Of a stretch of DNA of 44,268 bases, positions 8,245-16,788 are shown piece after piece; position 1 is the stretch's first letter, and each line of letters opens with the position of its first letter. The translations under genes were made by a program, and so were the position numbers. The stretch spans positions 1-44,268 of the forward strand of contig DASQFU010000232.1 in NCBI GenBank assembly GCA_035632955.1, in the 5' to 3' direction. Below the pieces are notes generated by a model. That model had not been told where the DNA came from. It did no database searches and saw nothing but the letters and a program-made list of their open reading frames with translations. The DNA comes from DASQFU01 sp035632955 (GTDB taxonomy: Bacteria; Eisenbacteria; RBG-16-71-46).

Positions 8245-8790
8245 ATGATCCGACCCATCCACTGCCTCGCCGTGCTCGTCGTATGCGCGCTGGCGGGCTG
8301 CCAGGAGTCCCAACGCTCGAGCGGAGAAGCGACCTCCAGCTCGAGCTCGACAACCGAGACGGGGTCGAGCGCCACTTCGACGACCACGGAAACCACCGCC
8401 GGCGCGAGCGAAGTGGCTCCCGGCGCCGCGAAGATGCCCCAGGAGAGTCAGGACGTGACGACGAGCACCGGCCTCAAGTACCAGGACATGGTCGTCGGCA
8501 CGGGCGCCGAGGCCAAAGAGGGCATGACCGTCACCGTGCACTACACCGGCTGGCTCACGAACGGGACCAAGTTCGACAGCTCCATGGACCGCAACCAGCC
8601 GTTCCCGTTTGCGCTCGGCAAAGGGCAGGTCATCCGCGGCTGGGACGAGGGCGTCAAAGGCATGAAGGTGGGTGGCAAGCGCAAGCTCACGATCCCTGCC
8701 GATCTCGCCTATGGCCCGCAGGGCCGGCCGCCGGTCATTCCGCCGAGCGCCACGCTGGTATTCGACGTCGAGCTGCTCGGCGTCCAGTAG
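8245..8790 (+). CDS. FKBP-type peptidyl-prolyl isomerase lipoprotein (181 aa)
   Basis: It catalyses cis/trans isomerisation of Xaa-Pro bonds in exported proteins. The N-terminus MIRPIHCLAVLVVCALAGC is a textbook lipoprotein signal (ALAGC lipobox, Cys 19). A Ser/Thr-rich linker of about 45 residues follows (SSSSSTTETGSSATSTTTET). Then comes one FKBP domain with the family's binding-pocket motifs: TVHYTGWLTNGTKFDSS, GQVIRGWDEGVKGMKVGGK, IPADLAYG and IPPSATLVFDVELL. The start is set by AAGGAG at about 8232 and by the signal peptide. It is probably anchored facing the periplasm as a folding helper. It may be co-transcribed with the unknown gene at 8801. Confidence 0.93.
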   Translation: MIRPIHCLAVLVVCALAGCQESQRSSGEATSSSSSTTETGSSATSTTTETTAGASEVAPGAAKMPQESQDVTTSTGLKYQDMVVGTGAEAKEGMTVTVHYTGWLTNGTKFDSSMDRNQPFPFALGKGQVIRGWDEGVKGMKVGGKRKLTIPADLAYGPQGRPPVIPPSATLVFDVELLGVQ

Positions 8791-8800
8791 TCCACGAGCC

Positions 8801-9382
8801 GTGTCCGGAGGCGCGCGCGTCGATGCTCTCGATGCGCGCGTCTCCTCGCGTTCATGGGTGGAACAGCGCAATGCGCTACGTCGCCTGTTCGCGTCCTGCC
8901 CGCCGCCCGCGTCGCCGCCGGACGGTGCGTATCAGGGGCGTCTCGAGCTGATCACGATCCCCGGGCCGCTCGGTGTGCTGGCTCGCGTCTGGACGCGCCG
9001 CTGGATGCCATGGAAAGGGAAGCGCTTCCTGGCCGCGGCCGGGAAGGGCGAGAATCGCTTCTCGAACGACGCCCAGGGGCTGATGCGGTTGTACTGGCCT
9101 TCGTATCATGGCGCGCGCGCCGCCGATCGTGGTCATTTCACAGCCTTCACGTTCGTCACTCGGTTTGCCTCGTCGGTCGTGAACCCGTCCCAAGTCGTGC
9201 TGCGGATCGACTACGACTTGGACGCAAACCCGCGCTTCGGGATCCGAGACGTGGTGGACGAGGTCGTCGTGCTGCCCGATGGCCGCCTGCTCGGCGAAGC
9301 GCAACTGCGCTTTCGAGGTCGCTGGCACACTGCCGCCTATTTCACCCTCACACCCGCGCATCCTGTCCTGGCGTCTCGTTGA
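8801..9382 (+). CDS. Hypothetical protein with Trp-rich motif (193 aa)
   Basis: I do not recognise the family. The frame continues well beyond the FKBP stop; the best start is the GTG at 8801, 10 bases after that stop, although no strong ribosome-binding site is visible. Notable segments are RLELITIPGPLGVLARVWTR, RWMPWKGKRFLAAAGKGENR and DANPRFGIRDVVDEVVVLPD. The last two suggest a compact beta-rich domain with a conserved basic loop. There is no signal peptide or membrane segment. The frame cannot be the shadow of another gene, since nothing else is encoded here on either strand. Confidence 0.7.
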   Translation: MSGGARVDALDARVSSRSWVEQRNALRRLFASCPPPASPPDGAYQGRLELITIPGPLGVLARVWTRRWMPWKGKRFLAAAGKGENRFSNDAQGLMRLYWPSYHGARAADRGHFTAFTFVTRFASSVVNPSQVVLRIDYDLDANPRFGIRDVVDEVVVLPDGRLLGEAQLRFRGRWHTAAYFTLTPAHPVLASR

Positions 9383-9455
9383 CCTGAGCATTCCGGCGCG
9401 CTCCATGTCGCGGTTCGATCCGGACCTCGAGCGCGCGACGGATCGGAGGAGCTTC

Positions 9456-12137
9456 ATGCATCGTTGGCAGCGGCCGGCCGGCTGTGTGTCGTGGATCCTG
9501 TTCGTGCTGCTGAGTGCTGCGCCATTCGCGTTCGCCGCCAAGCGTCCGGCGGCGCGCGCGCCGCGCGCGTTGCAGCCGCTGGATTTCAAGGAGCTGAGCT
9601 GGCGCTCCGTGGGCCCTGCCTCGATGGGCGGACGCATTTCCGATCTGGCGGTGGACGAACGCGACCCGAACACTTTCTATCTCGCGACCGGAACCGGCGG
9701 GCTGTTCAAGACCACGAACCTCGGCACGACCTGGAAGCCGGTGTTCGACGATCAGCCGGTCGCTTCGATCGGCGCCGTGGCGCTGTGGCCGGGCAACCCC
9801 TCGGTCGTCTGGGTCGGCACCGGAGAGGCCAACAGTCGCAACTCCTCCTCCTGGGGCAACGGCGTCTATCGCTCGAACGACGGCGGCGGCAAGTGGACCC
9901 ACCTCGGGCTTGCCGCGACCCACAACATCGCTCAGGTCGTGCTGGACCCCGCCGACAGCAACGTCGCCTACGTCGCCGCCCTCGGGCACCTGTGGGGCGA
10001 CAATCCGGAGCGCGGCGTGTTCAAGACGACCGACGGCGGCAAGTCGTGGAGTCACGTACTGAAGGGTGACGCGGGAGCCGGCGCCGTGGATCTGGTGATG
10101 GATCCACGTGACCCGAGAGTGCTGTATGCGGCGCTCTACGCTCGGCGGCGGACGCCGTGGTCGTACACTTCCGGCGGCGCGTCCGGAGGGATCTTCCGGA
10201 CCCGCGACGGCGGCCGGAGCTGGACCAAGCTTCGGAACGGATTGCCCACGGTCACGGGTCGGATCGGGCTCGACGTCTATCGCCGGAGTCCGGGTCTTCT
10301 GTTCGCGGTCGTCGAATCGGGCCAGGGCGGCCAGATCCAGGAGTTCGAGGACAAGAGCCGGACGGGAGGAGTGTTTCGGAGCGAGGACGGCGGCGACCAC
10401 TGGACACGCGTCAGCGCGTACACGCCGCGACCGTTCTACTACGGGCAGATTCGGGTCCAGCCCAACGACAGCAGCCGCGTCTACCTGCTGGGCACCGACT
10501 TGTGGGTCTCCGACGACGGCGGCGCGACCTTTCGCGCGCGCGGCGCGCGCAACGTGCATCCCGACTGCCACGCGATGTGGATCGATCCCACCGACGGCAA
10601 GCGGCTCCTGCTCGGCACCGACGGAGGCCTGTTCCTGAGCCACGACCGCGGCGCCAGCTGGGACTATCTGAACAATCTGGCGATCGGCGAGTTCTACAAC
10701 ATCACGCTCGATCAGCGTGAGCCCTACCGGATCTACGGCGGACTCCAGGACAACCAGACCTGGGGTGGGCCGAGCCGCAATCTTCTCGATCCCGAATCGT
10801 GGCTCGACGACCCGAACCGCGACGCGATCACGAACTCGGATTGGTTCTGTCTCGGGGGCGGAGACGGCTTCCACGTCGCGGTCGACCCGACCGATCCCGA
10901 TCTCGTGTACTTCGAGTCGCAGGGCGGATACCTGCAACGGATGCATCTCGGCACCGGTCGCGTGCGGTTCCTGAGGCCGTCGAACCGGGAGGGGGAAGCG
11001 CGCTTCCGCTTCAACTGGAACGCGCCGTTCCAGATCTCGCCTCACGACCCGACCCAGCTCTGGATCGGCGGCAATCATCTGTTCCGGCTCAACGATCGCG
11101 GCGAGACCTGGGAGATCGCGAGTCCGGATCTTACGACCCAGGATGCGAGGAAGATGGTGACCGGTGGCTCGGCGGCCGAGACCCATTGCACGATCGTCAC
11201 GCTCGCCGAATCACCGCGGGCACGCGGGACGGTGTGGGCCGGCACCGACGACGGCAAGCTGTGGGTGACGCGCGATGGGGGTGCCCAGTGGACCGATCTC
11301 ACGCGCAACCTGCGCGGCGTTCCCGGCGGCCTCTACATGAGTCGGATCGAAGCCTCCCGGCACGATCCGGGCACAGCGTATCTGGCGATCGACGGCCATC
11401 GCAGCGACGTATTCACGCCGTTCCTGCTCATGACCCGCGACCATGGCCGGACGTGGAGCTCGATCGCATCTGATCTGCCGCCGGGCGGTCCGGTCAAGGT
11501 CGTGCGCGAGGATCCGGTTCGTCCCGACCTGCTGTACGCCGGCACCGAGTTCGGCCTCTACGCCTCGTTCGACCGCGGCCGGCACTGGCTGCGGCTCCAG
11601 GAAGGGCTGCCCACGGTCGCAGTCGACGACATCGCCATCCATTCACGCGACCACGATCTCGTGATCGGCACGCATGGCCGGAGCGTGTTCGTGCTCGACG
11701 ACATCACGCCGCTCCAACAGTGGAACCCGGAGGTTGCGACCCGGCCGGCAACGCTGTTCGCGCCGCGCGAGGCGAGACCGTTCTACCTGCGTCCGCTGAG
11801 CGGACTCTGGGGCCAGCGACCGTTTCGCGCGAAGAATCCTCCACCCGGAGCGTCGCTCAACTATTTCGTGCGCGAGTTTACCGGGGACGGCGTGTCGCTG
11901 GTGATCGCCGACAGCACGGACAAAACGGTGCGCACCCTCACCGGCCCCGGCACGCCGGGTTTTCACCGCGTGACGTGGGACCTGCAGCGCGAGCCCGGCG
12001 AGCGGATCCCGAGCCCGGAATGGAGCGGGCAGCCGGAGTTCGTTGCCGCCGGGCGCTACACCGTGAAGATGAGCTACGGCAAAGCGCCCGAGCAGAAGCA
12101 GACGCTCGAGGTGCGACCGCCGAGCGGCGAGCGCTAG
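9456..12137 (+). CDS. Secreted BNR/VPS10-like beta-propeller protein (893 aa)
   Basis: A signal peptide (CVSWILFVLLSAAPFAFA) is followed by many sortilin/BNR-type repeats. Asp-box motifs recur along the chain: DGGGKW, DGGKSW, DGGRSW, DGGDHW, DRGASW, DRGETW, DGGAQW, DHGRTW and DRGRHW. This gives one or two large propellers, as in the WD40/YVTN/BNR glycosyl-hydrolase-like proteins of many heterotrophs. The last about 110 residues (TLTGPGTPGFHRVTWDLQ, then AAGRYTVKMSYG) look like an immunoglobulin-like accessory domain. The start at 9456 is set by CGGAGGAGC immediately upstream. Related proteins are often called sialidase-like, but BNR repeats alone do not prove any hydrolase activity. The TAG stop overlaps the convergent stop of the kinase at 12134. 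Confidence 0.88.
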   Translation: MHRWQRPAGCVSWILFVLLSAAPFAFAAKRPAARAPRALQPLDFKELSWRSVGPASMGGRISDLAVDERDPNTFYLATGTGGLFKTTNLGTTWKPVFDDQPVASIGAVALWPGNPSVVWVGTGEANSRNSSSWGNGVYRSNDGGGKWTHLGLAATHNIAQVVLDPADSNVAYVAALGHLWGDNPERGVFKTTDGGKSWSHVLKGDAGAGAVDLVMDPRDPRVLYAALYARRRTPWSYTSGGASGGIFRTRDGGRSWTKLRNGLPTVTGRIGLDVYRRSPGLLFAVVESGQGGQIQEFEDKSRTGGVFRSEDGGDHWTRVSAYTPRPFYYGQIRVQPNDSSRVYLLGTDLWVSDDGGATFRARGARNVHPDCHAMWIDPTDGKRLLLGTDGGLFLSHDRGASWDYLNNLAIGEFYNITLDQREPYRIYGGLQDNQTWGGPSRNLLDPESWLDDPNRDAITNSDWFCLGGGDGFHVAVDPTDPDLVYFESQGGYLQRMHLGTGRVRFLRPSNREGEARFRFNWNAPFQISPHDPTQLWIGGNHLFRLNDRGETWEIASPDLTTQDARKMVTGGSAAETHCTIVTLAESPRARGTVWAGTDDGKLWVTRDGGAQWTDLTRNLRGVPGGLYMSRIEASRHDPGTAYLAIDGHRSDVFTPFLLMTRDHGRTWSSIASDLPPGGPVKVVREDPVRPDLLYAGTEFGLYASFDRGRHWLRLQEGLPTVAVDDIAIHSRDHDLVIGTHGRSVFVLDDITPLQQWNPEVATRPATLFAPREARPFYLRPLSGLWGQRPFRAKNPPPGASLNYFVREFTGDGVSLVIADSTDKTVRTLTGPGTPGFHRVTWDLQREPGERIPSPEWSGQPEFVAAGRYTVKMSYGKAPEQKQTLEVRPPSGER

Positions 12138-12892
12138 CGGGGCGTCCTGGTCGCGGGCCGCCGCGCCCGTGGCGGATCCCAGAGGCGGATGCCGCCCAGG
12201 AGCCCGGCGAGGTTCGCGACCACCTGAACGTTGTCGGGCAGCGGCGGACTCGCGTGACGCGCGTTGCCACCGCCGAGGTAGATGCGGCGCGGGTTGAAGG
12301 TCTGATTCAAGAGCGCGAGCGCCTGCCCCAGCCGCCGGTTCCACTGGCGCTTGCCGAGATCCTTCCGGGCCCGATCGCCGAGCTGTTCCTCGTAGGTGAA
12401 GCCGTTCCGGAACGGATGGTGGCCGAGCTCCAGGTTCGGCAACAGCACGCCCTCGACGAACAGCGCCGAGCCGACGCCGGTTCCGAGGGTGATCACGAGC
12501 TCGACGCCCCGCCCGCGGATGACGCCCATGCCCTGGACATCGGCGTCGTTCGCAACGCGCGTCGGCTTGCGCGTCAACTCGCGAATGCGGCGCTCGGCGT
12601 TCTCGCCCACCCACGCGGGATGGAGATTGGAAGCGAGGTGGACGACGCCGCGCTCGACGACGCCGGGAAAGCCGACCGAGACACGATCGAACCCGGGCAA
12701 CGCGCGCAGCAAGGCTGCGAGCTGGCGCAGGACAGCCGACGGAGTCGCCGGACGCGGCGTCGCCACGCGCTCGCGGGCGCTGAGCGGGTGGCCGCGCCGG
12801 TCGAGCAGCATGGCCTTGAGCCCGCTTCCGCCAATGTCGATCGCGAGTGTGATCGGCCGGACTTCGGATCCAGCACGCGGCCGCGGTTTCAG
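12134..12892 (-). CDS. ppgK: Polyphosphate-glucokinase-like ROK kinase, N-terminus uncertain
   Basis: Family signatures are strong: GFPGVVERGVVHLASNLHP, RVANDADVQGMGVIRG, ITLGTGVGSALF, LPNLELGHHPFR and a closing LGGGNARH. This fits polyphosphate glucokinase, which phosphorylates glucose using polyphosphate or ATP in the cytosol. The phosphate-binding motif ITLAIDIGGSGLKA is encoded just upstream of the first ATG (12811), so that ATG would make a dead enzyme. The only in-frame start that keeps the motif is CTG at 12892; no ATG, GTG or TTG occurs before an in-frame TGA at about 12937. An ATG at 12903, overlapping the upstream stop, and a GTG at 12876 are both in another frame. A single-base indel or a rare start codon is therefore implied. 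Length from CTG is 252 aa, normal for the family. Confidence 0.8.
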   Translation of the reverse strand: MKPRPRAGSEVRPITLAIDIGGSGLKAMLLDRRGHPLSARERVATPRPATPSAVLRQLAALLRALPGFDRVSVGFPGVVERGVVHLASNLHPAWVGENAERRIRELTRKPTRVANDADVQGMGVIRGRGVELVITLGTGVGSALFVEGVLLPNLELGHHPFRNGFTYEEQLGDRARKDLGKRQWNRRLGQALALLNQTFNPRRIYLGGGNARHASPPLPDNVQVVANLAGLLGGIRLWDPPRARRPATRTPR

Positions 12893-12899
12893 AGGCCGC

Positions 12900-15275
12900 T
12901 CATCCCGCCTCGCGCGCCCGCACCGGCGAGGCGATCAGGGAATCGACGCCGATCAGACTGCCATCGCGTCGCACCTGACCGAACTGGAGCACGCCGGTCG
13001 GGCAGCTCTGCACGCACGCCGAGCAGCGGACGCACTGAGGGTCCTGCATCGGCACGCCCTTGTTCGCGAAGTTCATCACGTCGATGCCCTGGTGGCACAC
13101 CGTGGTGCAGACGTTGCACGAGATGCATTTCTTCTTCTCCGGGACGATCGCGAACCGGCTGAACCGCGCGTACACGTGCATGAGCGCGGCCAGCGGACAG
13201 AGGAACCGGCACCAGAAGCGGCCCGAATACCAGAAGTAGACGCCGTAGCCGACCACGCCGGCCAGGAACACGTCCACCGTCCACTTGTAGCGTTCCTTTA
13301 GCATGGGATCGAAGTGGACGTCCACCCAGTTTCCTTGCGGCAGCAGCCAGCCGACGATTCGCACGATCAGAAGGATCACGGCCACGGCCAGGATCGCTTG
13401 GCCCGCCAGGTTGAACCGGTTCCAGCCGGGGCCATGCGGCATCTTGTGCCGGTGCGTGTCTCCGAGCGTCTCCGCCAGCGCGCCGCAGGAACAGATCCAG
13501 CCGCAATACACGCCCTTGCCGAAGAAATAGATGCCGAGCGGGATCAGGACGGCGGTCTGCACGAAGGCGATCGTGAGCCACCAGCCGAGCGGCTCCTGCG
13601 TGAACAGGTTGTAGACGTTGAGCGGCCACGCGAGGATCAATCCGTACGCGCGCCAGAACTCGCGCCCGTGCCCGTAGCTCGCGACCGGAAACAGCGCGTC
13701 GGCGAGCGCCACCGGTAGCAGGCCGTTGTGGTGCAGCAGCGGCAGCACGACCTCGGGGATCAGGAACAGCGGCAGCACCTGGACCGCCATCAGCGTGACC
13801 GTCTGGGCGTTCACGTAGGGCGTTCGGCGGCGGCGCATGCGCTGGATTCCGAACCCGACCACGATCAGCGAGTACATCAGCGTGTACCAGAACGCGGGGC
13901 CCGCGGCGCTGATCGCGAGCGTGCCGAGAAGCGTCCCGGGATCGGCGGCGGCGGCGGCGACGCCTCCGCCGGTGCGCGCGAGCAGCTCCGGCACGTTGGT
14001 CGGGAACCACTGCAGCCGGTACCAGAGAGCGTTCGTGCGCCCGCCCGACTTCCAGTCGTAGAGCCAGGCGCAGAACAGCAGGAACAGGCCGAGCCCGGTC
14101 CAGCGCATGGGCGTCATCTCGCCGGCGATGCGGAGGCCCGAACGCCGGAAGAAATCCAGCGGCGGTTCGCGCCCGATCATCGTGAACACGACGTCGTTGG
14201 GGATCGTCTCGGCGCGGCCGCCGGCATCAGCGAGCGTCACCGTCTGTTCGCCGATCTCCTGGACCTTGGTGCCGAGCCTGAGCGTGATGCGCCCCGGATC
14301 GTGGGGGGAACCGACGAAGCGGCCGGCGGCGGTCGTGACGCGCTCCGACGTCGGCCGCTCGATCATGACGTCCGCACTCGGATCGCGGATCAGCATCTCG
14401 AGCTTCGCGACGTTCTCGGGCTTGGGACGCGCGAGCTCCGCTCGGCGGTAGGAGAGCGTGACGAGCGCGCCGGAGGTGGCGAGCGCGATCGCGCACTCGA
14501 GGGCCGAGTCGCCGCCGCCGACCACCAGGCATTCGCGGGCCGTGAAGTCCGTCGGATCGTGCAGCCGGTTGTACACCTTGTCGCGCTGCTCTCCCGGCAC
14601 GCCGAGCATCCGGAAACTGCCGCTGCGCCCGATTGCGATCAGCACGCACCGGGCGGCGAGGACCTGGCCGTCGTCCTGCCGGACCGCGTAGCCGCGTCCG
14701 CTCCGCTCGATCTTCTCGGCCCGCGCCGCGAGCGGATGAATGCCGGCGCCCGTCGTCTGGACGCGCAGCTCCTCGATCAACGCCTCCTTGACGTCGGCCT
14801 GCACCTGCAGATCGCCCGCCGGCGTCATGTCGTTCGGATAGGTGTAGATCGGCTTGGCCCTTGGGAAGTTGACCAGCGTCGAGAACGGCTCGGTCGCTTC
14901 CAGAATCGCGAACCGCAGATTGTGCTTGCGCGCCTCCATGGCCGCCGCCATGCCGGAGACGCCGGCGCCGACGATCACCAGATCCAGGACGTCTTCGCTG
15001 CGCTGCGCGCGCAGGCGCGGGTCGGAAGCGATCGTGCGCACGGCGCGCGCACCGCTGTCGAGGGAGAACTTGAGGAGCGGGATTCCGGTCAGATCACCGG
15101 AGATATACACGCCGGGAAGTGGCGTGGCGCCACCTTCGCGGACCTCGGGGAGCTTCTCGACCACGCCCGCCGGCCAGCGGGTGTGAAGCCACGTCGCGTA
15201 GCGCTTCAAGAGTCCGAGCACGTCCACCCCCGGCCGATCCCGCGCAGCGCGCTTGTCGAGCGCGGGCTTGCTCAT
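12900..15275 (-). CDS. Fusion of FAD/NAD(P) oxidoreductase with NapH/CcoG-like polyferredoxin (791 aa)
   Basis: Residues about 50-85 carry PGVYISGDLTGIPLLKFSLD, a motif normally found at the C-terminal end of thioredoxin-reductase-type FAD domains. Residues about 97-370 hold a YpdA/TrxR-like domain: dinucleotide fold VIVGAGVSGMAAAMEARK, second Rossmann CLVVGGGDSALECAIALA, and VVFTMIGREPP. Several membrane helices follow (LGLFLLFCAWLY, FWYTLMYSLIVVGFGI, and others) with CGWICSCGAL and CRFLCPLAAL, as in NapH/CcoG electron-transfer proteins. The end has two [4Fe-4S] motifs, CISCNVCTTVCHQG and CVRCSACVQSCPTG. The protein probably moves electrons between NAD(P)H and membrane carriers. There is no disulfide CxxC in the flavin part. 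It shares a strand with ppgK, 8 bases downstream. Confidence 0.88.
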   Translation of the reverse strand: MSKPALDKRAARDRPGVDVLGLLKRYATWLHTRWPAGVVEKLPEVREGGATPLPGVYISGDLTGIPLLKFSLDSGARAVRTIASDPRLRAQRSEDVLDLVIVGAGVSGMAAAMEARKHNLRFAILEATEPFSTLVNFPRAKPIYTYPNDMTPAGDLQVQADVKEALIEELRVQTTGAGIHPLAARAEKIERSGRGYAVRQDDGQVLAARCVLIAIGRSGSFRMLGVPGEQRDKVYNRLHDPTDFTARECLVVGGGDSALECAIALATSGALVTLSYRRAELARPKPENVAKLEMLIRDPSADVMIERPTSERVTTAAGRFVGSPHDPGRITLRLGTKVQEIGEQTVTLADAGGRAETIPNDVVFTMIGREPPLDFFRRSGLRIAGEMTPMRWTGLGLFLLFCAWLYDWKSGGRTNALWYRLQWFPTNVPELLARTGGGVAAAAADPGTLLGTLAISAAGPAFWYTLMYSLIVVGFGIQRMRRRRTPYVNAQTVTLMAVQVLPLFLIPEVVLPLLHHNGLLPVALADALFPVASYGHGREFWRAYGLILAWPLNVYNLFTQEPLGWWLTIAFVQTAVLIPLGIYFFGKGVYCGWICSCGALAETLGDTHRHKMPHGPGWNRFNLAGQAILAVAVILLIVRIVGWLLPQGNWVDVHFDPMLKERYKWTVDVFLAGVVGYGVYFWYSGRFWCRFLCPLAALMHVYARFSRFAIVPEKKKCISCNVCTTVCHQGIDVMNFANKGVPMQDPQCVRCSACVQSCPTGVLQFGQVRRDGSLIGVDSLIASPVRAREAG

Positions 15276-15486
15276 CGCGGCACTCTGTCATCTCGGCCAG
15301 AGGTCCGCAATCGAGCGGCTCTCGCCGCGCGACGAGAGAACCGAGTAGCTACGTTCGCCGGTTTCCAGCGTGACGGTCGTTCGCTGCCGGGTGCGCTTCG
15401 CAGCCGGCGCCGAAACAGGTACAGTGTCCCGCCGCACTCAGCGGCAGTCCCCGTCCCCGTTCCGGGACCCGGAGGTGAGGGATCCG

Positions 15487-15849
15487 ATGGAATACGACTG
15501 GAGAAATCCCGAGCGGGTCGTGCCGTGGAAGCCGCGCCAGCGGTTCCAGGTCACCGCGCTCGGTCATGAAGCGGTCGCGAGCTATCGGAGCCACATGAGC
15601 ACCGCGCAAGCCGCCGCCGGTCAGCGCGAGGCGCTGGAGCAGGCGAAGCAGGAATGGGCGGCTCAGTACCGGGTCCAGCCCACCGACGGATTCCTGCTCG
15701 AGGACATGGCCGGGGGCCGCACCTGCCTCGCCGAGCTGCAGGAAACGCTGGACGCCTGTGGGTTGAGCCTGCGCGATGCGCGCGCGGCGCTCGACCGCAT
15801 GCGCGCCGCGGAGCTCGTTCTTCCGCTCGAGGTGCCGAGCCGCGCCTGA
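15487..15849 (+). CDS. Small hypothetical protein, possible winged-helix (120 aa)
   Basis: The start (MEYDWRNPERVVPWKPRQRF) follows GGAGGTGAGG at 15471-15480. The protein is soluble. The region FLLEDMAGGRTCLAELQETL then DACGLSLRDARAALDRM has the helix-turn-helix spacing of a small winged-helix domain, with residues about 60-110 as recognition helices; this is a guess from pattern. It is divergent from the polyferredoxin fusion across a 211-base gap and convergent with the SPOR protein 19 bases away. No family name can be given. Confidence 0.7.
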   Translation: MEYDWRNPERVVPWKPRQRFQVTALGHEAVASYRSHMSTAQAAAGQREALEQAKQEWAAQYRVQPTDGFLLEDMAGGRTCLAELQETLDACGLSLRDARAALDRMRAAELVLPLEVPSRA

Positions 15850-15868
15850 GCCGGCGCGAGCTCGGACG

Positions 15869-16636
15869 CTACTTCGGCAACGGCACGACCCGGGCTTCGC
15901 TGACCACGCTCTGACCGGTCAGCTCTGCCGCCTTGCGCTCGGCTTCGGCGCGCGAGCCGAACGAACCGAGAATCACGCGATAAACGGTGGTGCCTTCCTT
16001 CGTCGCGGGCGCGACCTTGCCCGAGAGCCCGGTGCTGGTCGCCAGCCGATCGCGCTCGGAAGTCGCGCGGTCCTCGAACAGATACTCTCCGATCACGAGA
16101 CCGAAGGGGCCGCCGGCCGGAGCGGGCGCGGCGGACCCGCCTCCAGCCGTCCCCGCGGGAGGTGACGTGGGCCGCGACGCAGCGGGTCCGGACGGCGTCG
16201 TGGGACGCGTCGGCGCCGGAGCCGGCTTCGGCGCGGCTGAGGATCCCGGTGCGCCGGTGGCCGGCGGCGTAGCGGTCGCGGTCGGGCCCGCCGCTCGGCT
16301 CGCCGTCGTGTCGGTTACGGCTCTCAGCGATTCGGCCAGCGCGGCGGTCGCGAGGCTCTCCGCGGCTGCGGCGCGCGCGGCTTCCACCTGCTCCGCCGCC
16401 TTACGCTTTTCGGCGCCCGAGCGCATCGTCACGAATCCGAAGGCCGCGCCCGCCACGACGATCACCGCCAGGATCACCCACGGCCATGGGGAGGGCCCCT
16501 TCGGAGACCACTCCTTGAGGTCCGCCTCGGATTCCATCAGCTTTTCGCGCAGCTTGGGCGAAATGTATGCGCCGGGCTTGGCCGTCGGTTTTTCGGTTGG
16601 CGGCTCGGGCTTCGACGGCTTCCTCGGTTCGTCCAT
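15869..16636 (-). CDS. SPOR-domain membrane protein (255 aa)
   Basis: It binds denuded peptidoglycan, usually at division sites. It has a Pro/Lys-rich cytoplasmic N-terminus (about residues 1-52), one membrane helix PWPWVILAVIVVAGAAFGFV (about 50-69), an Ala/Arg coiled region, a long Pro/Ala/Thr-rich periplasmic linker (about 110-175) and a C-terminal SPOR domain (FGLVIGEYLFEDRATSERDR, then YRVILGSFGSRAEAERKAAE). This is the usual FtsN-like layout, but similarity to FtsN beyond the SPOR domain cannot be claimed. It lies downstream of the urate oxidase gene on the same strand, with a 152-base gap. Confidence 0.9.
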   Translation of the reverse strand: MDEPRKPSKPEPPTEKPTAKPGAYISPKLREKLMESEADLKEWSPKGPSPWPWVILAVIVVAGAAFGFVTMRSGAEKRKAAEQVEAARAAAAESLATAALAESLRAVTDTTASRAAGPTATATPPATGAPGSSAAPKPAPAPTRPTTPSGPAASRPTSPPAGTAGGGSAAPAPAGGPFGLVIGEYLFEDRATSERDRLATSTGLSGKVAPATKEGTTVYRVILGSFGSRAEAERKAAELTGQSVVSEARVVPLPK

Positions 16637-16788
16637 TGGTCACCTGGTGGAATAGGGGTAGTCCGGAGCGCCCGCATGCAGCGGCGGGCCCGCGGCAAAA
16701 GATCCCACTCGTGATCGGGGGCTGATACGGACTGCCGCCCGTCCGCACGGTCGGCCGTAGCCTAACGGACACAAAGCTGCGAGCACAA

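Noticed and set aside
9348..11186. 612-codon minus-strand frame opposite the BNR gene
   Set aside because: No signal peptide or domain; the plus frame has clear BNR repeats and a signal.
13728..15569. 613-codon plus-strand frame opposite the polyferredoxin fusion
   Set aside because: Arg/Asp-rich shadow; cluster motifs are on the minus strand.
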